From Amarobacillus sp046328225 (lineage in GTDB: Bacteria > Chloroflexota > Dehalococcoidia > Tepidiformales > Tepidiformaceae), in the NCBI GenBank assembly GCA_046328225.1, contig JAXLWZ010000011.1, forward strand, positions 62,001-126,000: a stretch of 64,000 nucleotides of DNA, read 5' to 3'. Shown piece after piece: positions 25,623-34,021 of the stretch. Within the stretch, counting starts at the first letter, position 1. Every line of letters begins with the position of its first letter. The notes beneath the pieces were generated by a model that saw only the letters and a list, made by a program, of their open reading frames with translations, was not told where the DNA came from and made no database searches. A program made the position numbers and the translations under genes.

Positions 25623-26564
25623 ATGAGCAGCCAGCACGTCACCCATGCCGATACGGTCCCGCCCCCCGCCATCGAGGAGGTGAGCCGCGGGATCTATGCC
25701 TACATCCAGCTCGATGGCAGCTGGTTCCTGAACAATGCCGGCTGCCTCGTCGGCGAGCGCGACGCAAAGCTCATCGATACGACGGGGACGGAGGCGCGGG
25801 CGCACGCCTGGCAGGCGGCGGTGCGATCGCTCACGGACCACCCGGTGACGGCGCTCATCAACACGCATCACCACGGCGACCACACCAACGGCAACTTCGC
25901 CTGGGCGCCGGGCACGCCGATCATCGCGCACGAAAAATGCCGCGAGGAGGTGCGCGCTTCGCGGCCGTTCCGGCGCTCGCCCGTGTTTCCCGAAACCGAC
26001 TTCGGCGACTGCCCGCCCACGCCGGCGACCATCACCTTCGAGGACCGCATGGCCGTCTACGTCGACGACCTGCGCGTGGAGCTGATGTTTGTGGGCCCGG
26101 CGCACACGACGAACGACGTCGTCTGCTGGATCCCGGAGCGCAAGCTGCTCTTCAGCGGCGACCTCGTGTTCAACGGGGGCACGCCGTTCGCGCTCTTTGG
26201 GTCGATCGGCGGGTGGCTGGACTCGCTCGCGCGGCTGGAGGCGCTGGGGGCGGAGACCATCGTCCCCGGGCACGGCGCGGTCTGCGGGCCGGAGGTGTTC
26301 GCGCAGATCCGGGCGTACCTGGAGTTCGTTCGCGAGCACGCGGGGCGCGGGTACGAAGCGGGGACGCCGCCGCTGGCGCTGGCGCAATCACTCGACCTCG
26401 GCCCCTTCGCGGACCTCTGCGACCCCGAACGGATCGTCGGGAACCTGCACCGGGCGTACTCGGAGCTGCGAGGCGAGCCGCGCGGGGCGTCCCTCTCGAT
26501 GAACACCATCTTCCCCGAGATGGTGGAATGGAACGGGGGGAAGGCCCTGCGCTGCCTGGCGTAG
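25623..26564 (+). CDS. Metallo-beta-lactamase-fold hydrolase
   Basis: A 313-residue MBL-fold enzyme of the cyclase/glyoxalase II-like type. NTHHHGDHTNGN is the HxHxDH motif, VGPAHTTND the third His, LLFSGDLVFN the bridging Asp and VPGHGAV the last His. AAGGAG lies upstream of the ATG at 25623, with a TAGACT -10 box at 25597. Cytoplasmic; substrate unknown. Confidence 0.85.
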   Translation: MSSQHVTHADTVPPPAIEEVSRGIYAYIQLDGSWFLNNAGCLVGERDAKLIDTTGTEARAHAWQAAVRSLTDHPVTALINTHHHGDHTNGNFAWAPGTPIIAHEKCREEVRASRPFRRSPVFPETDFGDCPPTPATITFEDRMAVYVDDLRVELMFVGPAHTTNDVVCWIPERKLLFSGDLVFNGGTPFALFGSIGGWLDSLARLEALGAETIVPGHGAVCGPEVFAQIRAYLEFVREHAGRGYEAGTPPLALAQSLDLGPFADLCDPERIVGNLHRAYSELRGEPRGASLSMNTIFPEMVEWNGGKALRCLA

Positions 26565-26575
26565 CCAGGCAGCGC
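26549..26575 (+). terminator. Perfect hairpin around the stop codon
   Basis: A 12-bp perfect stem (26549-26560 with 26564-26575) with GTA as the loop; the TAG stop at 26562-26564 straddles loop and stem. A class A array follows. Confidence 0.55.
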
Positions 26576-26579
26576 GGGA

Positions 26580-26642
26580 GAGAAAGGAGAAAAGAGGAAG
26601 GAGAAAAGGCAGGCCCGAGGGATGAGGAATGAGGAATGAGGG
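26580..26642. repeat. Heptad repeats, classes A and E
   Basis: GAGAAAG, GAGAAAA, GAGGAAG, GAGAAAA, then class E units GATGAGG, AATGAGG, AATGAGG. The ~145 bp that follow (to 26787) hold short hairpins and no gene I can see. Confidence 0.8.
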
Positions 26643-26787
26643 TGTGCGGGCATGGTAGGCGCGCAGGTGGCTATCTGACTATGGATGAACGTACGAGGGG
26701 CTGTTGGAAGCTAGCATGGCAGGCACGGCAGTGGTGGAAACACCGGTGACATAGAACACCGATAAAGGTGCAAAGGAGGTCACACCC

Positions 26788-26820
26788 GACGGCCGACAGC
26801 CGATGGCCGATGGCCGCGAG
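26788..26820. repeat. Heptad repeat, class C
   Basis: Units CGACGGC, CGACAGC, CGATGGC, CGATGGC, ending at the stop codon of the small membrane protein gene. Confidence 0.8.
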
Positions 26821-26949
26821 CTACGCGAGCGACTTCAGCGCGTAGGCCAGGGCGAATGTGGCGACGGCGGCCACGAGCCAGAGGTGCTTCAGCCAGGGCC
26901 GGGCGTTGGATGCGGGTGTGGGTGCGGGTTTCGCGCGCTTTTTCGCCAT
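26821..26949 (-). CDS. Small membrane protein coupled to alr (42 aa)
   Basis: A 42-residue ORF: basic N-terminus MAKKRAKPAP, then one predicted helix (LWLVAAVATFALAYAL). The ATG is one base after the alr TGA (TGAGATG), so it is probably translated by coupling. Its function is unknown. Confidence 0.5.
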   Translation of the reverse strand: MAKKRAKPAPTPASNARPWLKHLWLVAAVATFALAYALKSLA

Positions 26950-26950
26950 C

Positions 26951-28183
26951 TCAGCCGCCCGTGATGCGTTCGACCACGCCCTGGCGATGGAAGATGCGGG
27001 GGAGGCGCCCCGTGAGCGCGGCGAAGGTGTCCCACGGGATGGTCCCGGCGGCCGTCGCGACGTCGTTGGCGGTGATGCGCTCGCTGCCCTGGCTGCCGAG
27101 GAGGACGGCTTCGTCGCCTTCGAGGGCGCCGGGCAGGTCCGTCACGTCGGCGACGAACTGGTCCATCATCACGCGCCCCACCATCGGGCAGCGGCGCCCG
27201 CCGATGAGCACTTCGCCGCAATTGCCCAGGTGGCGCGACCAGCCGTCGGCGTACCCGACGGGCACGAGCGCGGCGCGGGATTCGCGGCTGGCCCGCCAGG
27301 TGAGCCCGTAGCTGACGCCTTCGCCCGGCGCGATCGTCGAAACGCGCGCGAGGCGGGCCTTTACGGAGAGGATCGGGCGCAGCGCAGGCCCGGGTGTGTT
27401 CGATGGCAGCACGCCATGCAGCGCGAGCCCGATGCGGACGCCTTCGAAGCGGAGCCCGGTGCGGCGCAGCGCGGTGGCGGAGTTCGCCGTGTGGCGATAG
27501 GGAATCCATGGCAGCCGGCCGGTGGCGTCGCGGAAGAGCGCGGCCTGGGCATCGCTGAAGGAGTCGTCGGGTTCGTCGGCGTTCGCCATGTGGGTGCTGA
27601 TGCCCTCGATTTCGAGCGCGGGCAGCCCTCGGAGGGCCTCGGCGAGCGCGACGCCCTCCTCGAGGGAGACGCCGTCGCGGTGGAGGCCGCTATCGATATG
27701 GATGTGGATGCGCGCGGTGCGCCCGGCGCGAACCGCCGCCGCCGACATCGCCCGGCCAAGCGCGAGGGAGTGGCAGGTGAGCGTGAGGTCGTGCGCGAGG
27801 GCGGCGCCGGCGTCCTCCGGGAAGGCGTGGCCGAGCACGATGACGGGCCGCCGGATGCCGAGCTCGCGCAGCTGCACGGCCTCGGACACCCACGCGACCG
27901 CGAATCGCTCGACGCCGGCCGCTTCGAGCGCGGGCGCGACCCCTTCGATGCCCGCGCCGTAGGCGTTGCCTTTGACCACGACGATCGTCTCGGAGCCGGG
28001 GCCGATGGCGCCGCGCAGGGCCGCGAGATTGTGGTCGAGGGCATCGAGGTCGATTTCGATCCAGGCGTTGCGCGCGCGAGTGGCGTCGGCGAGCGTGAGC
28101 CGGGGCGGAAACGCGGGCGTCGGGCGGGTCGGATCGGGCATTGCGATGGAGGCGGGAGCGGCGGGCTCGGCGAGTTCGGTCAC
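26951..28183 (-). CDS. alr: Alanine racemase
   Basis: A 410-residue PLP enzyme making D-alanine for peptidoglycan. VVKGNAYGAG at 69-78 carries the PLP Lys71 (the usual consensus has Ala where Gly72 stands here). GVSYGLTW holds the catalytic Tyr, and RVMMDQFVADV and HTANSA are other family blocks. GTG at 28183 gives an extra 14 residues over the ATG at 28141. It diverges from the lytic transglycosylase gene, also a wall enzyme. Confidence 0.9.
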   Translation of the reverse strand: MTELAEPAAPASIAMPDPTRPTPAFPPRLTLADATRARNAWIEIDLDALDHNLAALRGAIGPGSETIVVVKGNAYGAGIEGVAPALEAAGVERFAVAWVSEAVQLRELGIRRPVIVLGHAFPEDAGAALAHDLTLTCHSLALGRAMSAAAVRAGRTARIHIHIDSGLHRDGVSLEEGVALAEALRGLPALEIEGISTHMANADEPDDSFSDAQAALFRDATGRLPWIPYRHTANSATALRRTGLRFEGVRIGLALHGVLPSNTPGPALRPILSVKARLARVSTIAPGEGVSYGLTWRASRESRAALVPVGYADGWSRHLGNCGEVLIGGRRCPMVGRVMMDQFVADVTDLPGALEGDEAVLLGSQGSERITANDVATAAGTIPWDTFAALTGRLPRIFHRQGVVERITGG

Positions 28184-28222
28184 GCGGGGGAAAACCCACC
28201 TTTTCTGCGCCGTAACGCGGTT

Positions 28223-28251
28223 TTGACGGCCCGGGTACCCGTTCCTAGCAT
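28223..28251 (+). promoter_or_regulatory. Sigma-70-type promoter, leaderless
   Basis: TTGACG (28223-28228), exactly 17 bp, TAGCAT (28246-28251). The start codon at 28259 falls where transcription should begin. Confidence 0.7.
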
Positions 28252-28258
28252 CGGCGCG

Positions 28259-30514
28259 GTGCGGACCATACGCAATGCTTTCGGCGTGTCAGGACGGGCG
28301 CGGCGCGTCACGACCCTCTTCGTGGCCGCGGCCGGGCTGCTCGGCGTGGCGCTGGTGGTCGCGCTCACGCTCGGGCGGGGCGATGAACCCCCCGCGCGCG
28401 CCGGCGAAGGCCCGGGACCGGCTGTCCTGACGCCCACGGCCACCATCGAGACGGTCACAGTGACGGCGACGGCGACTCCGGTGATGACCGCGCAGGCCGG
28501 GCCGCCGCCTTCGCTGACGGAGGCGGCGAGGCTCCTGCGCGAGGGCGACTTCGAGGCCTCGGTGCGCGCATTCCAGGCGGTTTCGGCGCAGGCGGCGGGC
28601 GTCGAACGCGCCGCGGCGCTGACCGGCGAGGCGAACGCGCGACTCGAGCTGGGCGACCGCGAGGCGGCGTTGGCGGCGCTCCGTTCGGCGGTCGATGCCG
28701 CGCCGCTGCCTTCGCTCGAAGGCGTCCGGGCGCGCTACCTCCTGGGGCGGGCACTGAACGAGTCGAAGGCGTTCGTGGAGGCGCGGACGGTCCTGGAGCC
28801 CGCGAAAGGTATGGAACCCCTCGCGGCTTATGTAGCGTACGAAGCGGGTAAGGCGGCCATCGGAGCGGGCGACCGGGAATCTGCGGCCGCTGCGTTCGAG
28901 CTCGCCGCCCGGCCGGACGTGTCCATTTCGCTGCGAACGACGGCGCTGCGGGCGCTCGCGGACCTTGCCCCGAACCCGGCGGCGAAGGTGGCGGGGTTGG
29001 AGCGCGAACGGGCCGTGCGCGAGACCTCCGGGCTGCTCACGCTCCTCGCCACGGCACGCGCGGAGGCGGGTGACGCAAGGGGCGCCGAGGCCGTCTTGCG
29101 GCTGCTCATCGCGCGCTACCCGGCGTCGGTGGGCGCGCTCGAGGCGGTTCGCAAGCTTGGGGTCGCGGGCATGGCGGTCGATGCCGGGGAAGCCGGGCTC
29201 GTGTACTACCGGCACGGGCAGCTCGCGGACGCGCGAAAGGCGCTGGAGGCGGGCGTGACCGAGAGCGGCGTCGCGGACGATGTCATGGGCTGGCGCTGGT
29301 ACTACCTGGGCGCGACGTACGAGGACCTGGGGCTCGCGAAGGAAGCGGTCGCGGCGTACGACCGCGCGGCGTCCCTGGCCGACGCTGCGTTCCGCCACCG
29401 CGCCCGCTACTGGGCGGCGCGCGTGACGGAGGGCATGGACGACGCTCGCGGGGCATCGGCGCGATATCGCGGCGTCGTCTCCGGCGGCGCTGGCGAGTTC
29501 GCGGCGGAGTCGGCGTTCCGCGCGGGATTCGTGCTGCTCGATGGCGGCGACGCCGAGGGGGCCATCGCCGCCTGGTCCGAGACCGGCACGACCGGCGGCG
29601 CGCGGGCGTTGTATTGGAAAGGGCGCGCGTTCGCGACGCTGGGGCGAACGGCGGAGGCGCGCGCGGCGTGGGAGTCGGCGCGTGCGGCCGAGCCCGGCGG
29701 GCTGTACGCGCTCGAAAGCGCTCGCGAGCTCGGGCTCGGGGGGCTGCCGGCCGTGACGTACCGTCCGCTCCCGGTGGATACGGGCGTCGACTGGGTGGCG
29801 GTCGAACGATGGCTGACGTCGGCGGCCGGGGCGCGTGCGGCCGAAACGGATACATCCGTGGCGCAGGAGCTGGTGGCCGCGGGGCTGCACGACGAGGCTC
29901 AGACGGTGCTGCTCGAACTTGGGACGACTCCGTGGGCGATGTTCGATGCGATGCGAGCGGCGCGCGAACTCGGGCTGCCGGCCGCGGGTGTGCTGCTCGC
30001 CTTCCGGCTGGGCGGGCGCTACGCGGACCCGGATGGCGTGCTCGCGCGGCTGGAATACCCGCTGGCGTTCACATCGACGCTGGATGCTGAGGCGCGGGTT
30101 CGGGGCATTGACCCGCTCTTCCTGGCCGCGTTGATTCGCCAGGAGAGCCTCTGGGACGAGAAGGCAGGGTCGACGGCGGGCGCGCTGGGACTCACGCAGG
30201 TGATTCCTCCGACGGGCGAGGCCATCGCGCGCGAGTTGGGCGTCACCGGGTTCAAAGCGGAGGACCTGTTCCGGCCGTCGGTGGCGCTGCGCTTTGGCGC
30301 GTACTACATCGCGGGGCAGATCGCTCGGTTTGGGAGCCCGTGGGCCGGGCTGGCGGCGTACAACGCCGGGCCGGGGCCGGCGGCCCGCTGGGGCGCGGCG
30401 GCGGGGGGTAAGACGGCGGCGGAGTACATCGAGGCCGTGGACTACAGCGAGACGCATGGTTATGTCGCGCTGGTACTCGACCACTATGCCAGGTACGTTG
30501 CGGCGTACCGGTAG
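28259..30514 (+). CDS. TPR-containing lytic transglycosylase (Slt family)
   Basis: A 751-residue exported protein: signal anchor (about 18-40), Thr-rich linker, helical TPR-like repeats over residues ~85-540, then an SLT domain. Glu629 in LIRQESLWD is the catalytic acid, with AGALGLTQVIPPTG and LAAYNAGPG as family motifs. It cleaves the glycan strand of peptidoglycan. The GTG at 28259 is set by the promoter position. The much longer in-frame extension upstream crosses alr on the other strand and is not real. Confidence 0.9.
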   Translation: MRTIRNAFGVSGRARRVTTLFVAAAGLLGVALVVALTLGRGDEPPARAGEGPGPAVLTPTATIETVTVTATATPVMTAQAGPPPSLTEAARLLREGDFEASVRAFQAVSAQAAGVERAAALTGEANARLELGDREAALAALRSAVDAAPLPSLEGVRARYLLGRALNESKAFVEARTVLEPAKGMEPLAAYVAYEAGKAAIGAGDRESAAAAFELAARPDVSISLRTTALRALADLAPNPAAKVAGLERERAVRETSGLLTLLATARAEAGDARGAEAVLRLLIARYPASVGALEAVRKLGVAGMAVDAGEAGLVYYRHGQLADARKALEAGVTESGVADDVMGWRWYYLGATYEDLGLAKEAVAAYDRAASLADAAFRHRARYWAARVTEGMDDARGASARYRGVVSGGAGEFAAESAFRAGFVLLDGGDAEGAIAAWSETGTTGGARALYWKGRAFATLGRTAEARAAWESARAAEPGGLYALESARELGLGGLPAVTYRPLPVDTGVDWVAVERWLTSAAGARAAETDTSVAQELVAAGLHDEAQTVLLELGTTPWAMFDAMRAARELGLPAAGVLLAFRLGGRYADPDGVLARLEYPLAFTSTLDAEARVRGIDPLFLAALIRQESLWDEKAGSTAGALGLTQVIPPTGEAIARELGVTGFKAEDLFRPSVALRFGAYYIAGQIARFGSPWAGLAAYNAGPGPAARWGAAAGGKTAAEYIEAVDYSETHGYVALVLDHYARYVAAYR

Positions 30515-30594
30515 CGGGTGCGGGTTGGCGCTGATTTCCCCGGGTTTGCGGGGGATGTTATGGTGGAGGTTCACGGAATGTTGAGGAGGAGCTC

Positions 30595-30738
30595 GTGGCA
30601 ACGAAGCGCACCTACCAGCCCCATCGGATCCCCCGCAAGCGGAACCACGGCTTCATGAAGCGAATGGCGACGCGAGCCGGGCGGCTGGTGCTGAAGGCGC
30701 GGCGGAAGCATGGCCGGAAGCGGCTGACCGTCGTCTAG
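30595..30738 (+). CDS. rpmH: 50S ribosomal protein L34
   Basis: A 47-residue L34: KRTYQPHRIPRKRNHGFMKRM and GRLVLKARRKHGRKRL are the full family signature. AGGAGG lies before the GTG at 30595. It starts the conserved rpmH-rnpA-yidD-yidC-jag block that usually lies beside the chromosomal origin. Confidence 0.97.
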   Translation: MATKRTYQPHRIPRKRNHGFMKRMATRAGRLVLKARRKHGRKRLTVV

Positions 30739-30751
30739 GGGAGGAGTTCGG

Positions 30752-31177
30752 ATGGAGCGCTCCTGGCGTCTCCGGAAGGGCCTCGAATTCGATACAGCGT
30801 ATGCGAAGGGGACCGTGACGAACGGTCCCCTTCTCGTTGTCCGGGCGTTGCCGAATGAGGTGGGGCACCCTCGCTGGGGGTACGCCGTGGGGAAGCGGAT
30901 CGCTAAGTCGGCGGTGGTGCGGAACCGGACCCGGCGGCGGCTTCGCGAGGCGGCAGCCCTCGTAGGCGACGTCGGTGGGTGGGATCTGGTGGTGACGGCG
31001 CGGGCGCGGGCGCTGGAGGCGGGGTGGGATGAGCTTTCGGGTGCGGTCGCGCGGCAGGTCCGGCGAGCGACGAGCGAGAAGGGTCGAGGTGACACGGCTC
31101 GCGCGGCGACCGCGACCCGCGACGGCGGAGCCGCGAATCCGGCAACCGAGCTGGGGAACGGGGCGGCGGCGCGATGA
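30752..31177 (+). CDS. rnpA: Ribonuclease P protein component
   Basis: A 141-residue protein subunit of RNase P, which matures tRNA 5' ends. RNR at 57-59, in SAVVRNRTRRRLREA, is the RNA-binding signature. The last ~30 residues (Gly/Ala/Arg-rich) extend beyond the usual family length. It overlaps yidD by ATGA. Confidence 0.95.
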   Translation: MERSWRLRKGLEFDTAYAKGTVTNGPLLVVRALPNEVGHPRWGYAVGKRIAKSAVVRNRTRRRLREAAALVGDVGGWDLVVTARARALEAGWDELSGAVARQVRRATSEKGRGDTARAATATRDGGAANPATELGNGAAAR

Positions 31178-31383
31178 AGGGGGTACTGTTGCGCGGCGTT
31201 CGCGGTTACCAGCGGCTCGTTTCGCCGATTCTGCCGCCCGCATGCCGCTATCAGCCGACGTGCAGCGCGTACGCGCTCGAGGCGATCGAGCGGCACGGGG
31301 CGTTCCGGGGTAGTTGGCTCGCGCTGCGGCGCCTGGCGCGATGTACCCCCTGGGGCGGGAGCGGCTACGACCCGGTTCCCTAA
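31174..31383 (+). CDS. yidD: Membrane protein insertion efficiency factor
   Basis: A 69-residue YidD. GVRGYQRLVSPILPPACRYQPTCSAYALEAIERHGAFRGSWLALRRLARC-type sequence contains the family's conserved CRYxPTCS block. It helps YidC/Sec insertion at the membrane. Confidence 0.95.
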   Translation: MKGVLLRGVRGYQRLVSPILPPACRYQPTCSAYALEAIERHGAFRGSWLALRRLARCTPWGGSGYDPVP

Positions 31384-31393
31384 GCTGTATCGC

Positions 31394-31409
31394 TGTTTCA
31401 CGTGGAGCC
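31394..31409. other. parS: parS-like site 1
   Basis: Begins TGTTTCACGTG and matches the 16-bp consensus TGTTTCACGTGAAACA at 13 positions. Confidence 0.6.
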
Positions 31410-31498
31410 GCTCACCCTGCCGTCGACCGGCCCATGCTTCGAGCCTGGTTCGCCCCCGTACTCACTGCGCCTCGCACGGTTTCGATGGGCACCCCGGT

Positions 31499-31514
31499 CG
31501 ATTCACGTGAAACA
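31499..31514. other. parS: parS site 2
   Basis: CGATTCACGTGAAACA, 14 of 16 matches to the ParB-site consensus; the best of the cluster. Confidence 0.75.
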
Positions 31515-31607
31515 GAGACGGAGCCGCCTCCGTGCGGTCCGAGCGCCGCATTCCGGGAACAACGCACTTCTGCGGAGCCGTAGGAGCGCGCCGGATGAAC
31601 TGCCGCG

Positions 31608-31623
31608 CGATTCACGTGAAACG
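31608..31623. other. parS: parS site 3
   Basis: CGATTCACGTGAAACG, 13 of 16 matches, with the TTCACGTGAA core intact. Confidence 0.7.
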
Positions 31624-31698
31624 TTTGTGGACACCGGGGCCGCGATCCATGCGCTCTATCGTCGTGGGCCTGCCCATGTCCTCCGGTGGTGCTTCCTC

Positions 31699-31714
31699 GG
31701 CTCCACGTGAAACA
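31699..31714. other. parS: parS site 4
   Basis: GGCTCCACGTGAAACA, 13 of 16 matches, with one complete half. Confidence 0.65.
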
Positions 31715-31834
31715 GCGCCACAGAGACAGTCGCCTGCCGGGGGGTGCCGTAATTCGCGCGGCGATCGCAAGGGTCTGCCATTGTGCCGCGTTGCTGCGTC
31801 GCTGGCAGTAGGCCTCGGAGCGAGGGCCGGCGCC

Positions 31835-31850
31835 GCCTTCACGTGAAACA
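31835..31850. other. parS: parS site 5
   Basis: GCCTTCACGTGAAACA, 13 of 16 matches. The five sites lie 91-136 bp apart in the ~580 bp gene-free gap after yidD. I see nothing else clear in this gap beyond a single partial DnaA-box-like sequence near 31624. Confidence 0.7.
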
Positions 31851-31952
31851 TCCATTCGCCGGCGGTTCGCGCAGCGTGATGCGAGTTTCCAGCCTGTGTA
31901 CCGGCGCGCTTCGGCCGCGAACTGAAACGTTCGCGCGCTGCGCTACGGCTGT

Positions 31953-31958
31953 TACCAT
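31953..31958 (+). promoter_or_regulatory. -10 box of a probable leaderless mRNA
   Basis: TACCAT ends 6 bases before the GTG at 31965. Confidence 0.45.
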
Positions 31959-31964
31959 GCAAGC

Positions 31965-33131
31965 GTGAACAACCCCCGCTCCTTCGCCGTGGGGCTGCTC
32001 CTCGCACTCTTCGTCCTGACCTCTGCCGCATGCGGCAAGATCCGGCAGCCCGAAGGGTGGGCGAGCCCCGCAGTCTCCGATTCCACGGCGTACTTCTTCG
32101 CTGATAAAGACCGCTTCGTCGCCGTCGACCTCGATAGCGCGAAGGCCGTGCCCGACCCCAAATCCACCACCGGCGCCTCCCTCCAGCCGCTCCACTGGCA
32201 ATTCCCCTCCAACGACCAGAAGGACCAGGACGCCTACAGCTTCAAAGCCGTCTACACCCAGCCCGTGCGCGATGGCGACACGCTCTTCATGGCTTCCTAC
32301 GATGGCGGCCTCTACCGCATCAACGCCCCCGATGGCCGCGGCGAACGCATCGCCACGCAGGCCGATATCAAGGGCAAGATCGTCGCCGGGCCCGCCGTCG
32401 CGGGCGATTACCTCGTCTTCGGCACCACCGAAGGTCACCTCTACGTCGTCAACAAGAACAATGGCCAGCTCCCGGTCGGCTGGGGCAAGACGGGGAAGGA
32501 CCTCGGCAAGGGCATCTGGGCCCCGCCCATCGTTCGCAACGACTCGATCATCGTCGCCACCATGGCCGGCGAGGTGCGCGCCTTCGGCCTCGATGGCGCC
32601 GAGCAGTGGCAGAAGCGCTTCACCGCCTCTGGGGCCATCGCCGACCTCGCCCTCCTGGGCACCGACGCCCTCTTCGTGCCCACCCTCGACCGCAAGGTGT
32701 ACGTCCTCGATGCCGCCACGGGCGTGCAGAGGGGCAAGGAGTTCGTCGCCGAGGACTGGGTGTGGTCCACGCCCGCCTTCGCCGGCGGGGTGGCCTACTT
32801 CGGGGATTTCTCCGGGAAGGTGTACGCACTCGACATAAACACGATGGAGACGAAGTGGAAGCCGTATGATGCGGGGCACAGAGTGAAAGCTACGCCCGTG
32901 CTCATCGATGGCGTCCTCGTCCTGGCCGACCGCGGCCCGGTGGTGCACTTCATCGACGCCTCGAACGGCACGGGGTTGAACGCGGTCCCGATTGTGAGCG
33001 CGGGGACAGTACGCGCGGGGCTGGCGGCGGCGGGCGGCAAGGCCTACATCGCGACGACGAAGGGGCGGCTCTTTGTCGCGGACCCGGCGAAGCGGAGCGT
33101 GGTGGAAGTCGGCGTGGGGGGCGGGAAATGA
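31965..33131 (+). CDS. PQQ-type beta-propeller lipoprotein (BamB-like)
   Basis: A 388-residue lipoprotein with lipobox TSAAC (Cys23). The rest is built of PQQ/WD-like blades such as GDTLFMASYDGGLYRINAPDG, DYLVFGTTEGHLYVVNK and DAATGVQRGKEF. It resembles BamB and other propeller scaffolds, though an outer membrane is uncertain in this organism. The ATGA overlap with yidC suggests a shared role in membrane protein handling. Its place inside the rnpA-yidD-yidC block is unusual. Confidence 0.8.
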   Translation: MNNPRSFAVGLLLALFVLTSAACGKIRQPEGWASPAVSDSTAYFFADKDRFVAVDLDSAKAVPDPKSTTGASLQPLHWQFPSNDQKDQDAYSFKAVYTQPVRDGDTLFMASYDGGLYRINAPDGRGERIATQADIKGKIVAGPAVAGDYLVFGTTEGHLYVVNKNNGQLPVGWGKTGKDLGKGIWAPPIVRNDSIIVATMAGEVRAFGLDGAEQWQKRFTASGAIADLALLGTDALFVPTLDRKVYVLDAATGVQRGKEFVAEDWVWSTPAFAGGVAYFGDFSGKVYALDINTMETKWKPYDAGHRVKATPVLIDGVLVLADRGPVVHFIDASNGTGLNAVPIVSAGTVRAGLAAAGGKAYIATTKGRLFVADPAKRSVVEVGVGGGK

Positions 33132-34021
33132 TCGGCGACGCGTTCACGCTCGTTCTGCTGGACCCGATGATCAATTTCCTGGTCATCCTCAACAACATCT
33201 TTTTCGGGAGCTTCGGGCTCGCGCTGATCGCGTTCACGTTCATCATCCGGCTGATCACGTTCCCGTTGACGCGGCGGCAGCTGCACCAATCGCGCGCGAT
33301 GCAGGCGGTGCAGCCGCGGATGGCGGAGATCAACAAGAAGTACAGCGACCCGAAGCGCCGCCAGGAAGAGATGATGAAGCTCTACCGGGAGGCCGGCGTG
33401 AACCCGCTGGGCTGTCTCGGGCCGATGCTGCTGCAGTTCCCCATCCTGATTGCGCTCTTCTACGCCATCCGGCAGACGCTCCCCGAAAGCCCGGAGGCGC
33501 TGGAGGCGCTCTCCGCCCACCTCTACCAGTGGACGTACATCCAGCACGCGGTGCCGATCAACGAATTCTTCCTCGGCATCGACCTGAAGCTCGCGCCGAA
33601 CGAAGCCTCCAGCTACCTCAGCCCGGCGTGGCTGTTCGTGGTGCTGGTGGGCGCGACGACGTGGCTGCAGACCAAGACCACGGTCACGACGGTGACCGAC
33701 GAACGTGCCCGCGCGCAGCAGCAGATGATGGCGTACATGATGCCGATCATGTTCGCGTTCTTCGCGCTGAGCTTCCCGACGGGCGTCAGCCTCTACTGGA
33801 CCATCAACTCGCTGATCCAGATTGGGTTCAACATCGTCACCTACGGACTGCCCGCGCTGAAGATCGAACCGCTGCTGAAGTCGCCCGCTCCCGCCATGGC
33901 GCCGGCACTCGCGGCCCGTTCGCCGCAGCAGCAGCCCGTGGCACAACCCGCCCCCGAACCGAGGACACCGAATGGACCAGGCCGAAGCAAGCGGCAAAAC
34001 CGTCGACGACGCCCTGAATAG
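33128..34021 (+). CDS. yidC: Membrane protein insertase YidC
   Basis: A 297-residue YidC/OxaA of the short type, without the large periplasmic domain of proteobacteria. Arg41 in FTFIIRLITFPLTRRQ lies at the position of the conserved catalytic-groove Arg. A cytoplasmic coiled hairpin (PRMAEINKKYSDPKRRQEEM) follows, then further membrane helices. The Pro/Ala-rich C-terminus overlaps jag by 50 bp in another frame. Confidence 0.95.
   Translation: MIGDAFTLVLLDPMINFLVILNNIFFGSFGLALIAFTFIIRLITFPLTRRQLHQSRAMQAVQPRMAEINKKYSDPKRRQEEMMKLYREAGVNPLGCLGPMLLQFPILIALFYAIRQTLPESPEALEALSAHLYQWTYIQHAVPINEFFLGIDLKLAPNEASSYLSPAWLFVVLVGATTWLQTKTTVTTVTDERARAQQQMMAYMMPIMFAFFALSFPTGVSLYWTINSLIQIGFNIVTYGLPALKIEPLLKSPAPAMAPALAARSPQQQPVAQPAPEPRTPNGPGRSKRQNRRRRPE

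Noticed and set aside
26643..26787. A small RNA in the gap after the MBL gene
   Set aside because: Short hairpins such as GGTGGAAACACC are present, but no promoter-terminator pair or known RNA motif.
26858..28258. A 1,218-codon open frame ending at 30514 that suggests one giant protein
   Set aside because: The first ~467 codons are the antisense of alr, a clear gene. A near-consensus promoter and a GTG at 28259 mark the real start.
31384..31964. A complete oriC with DnaA boxes
   Set aside because: Only one partial DnaA-box-like sequence (near 31624) and no AT-rich unwinding region are visible. dnaA is not in the window, so only parS sites are claimed.
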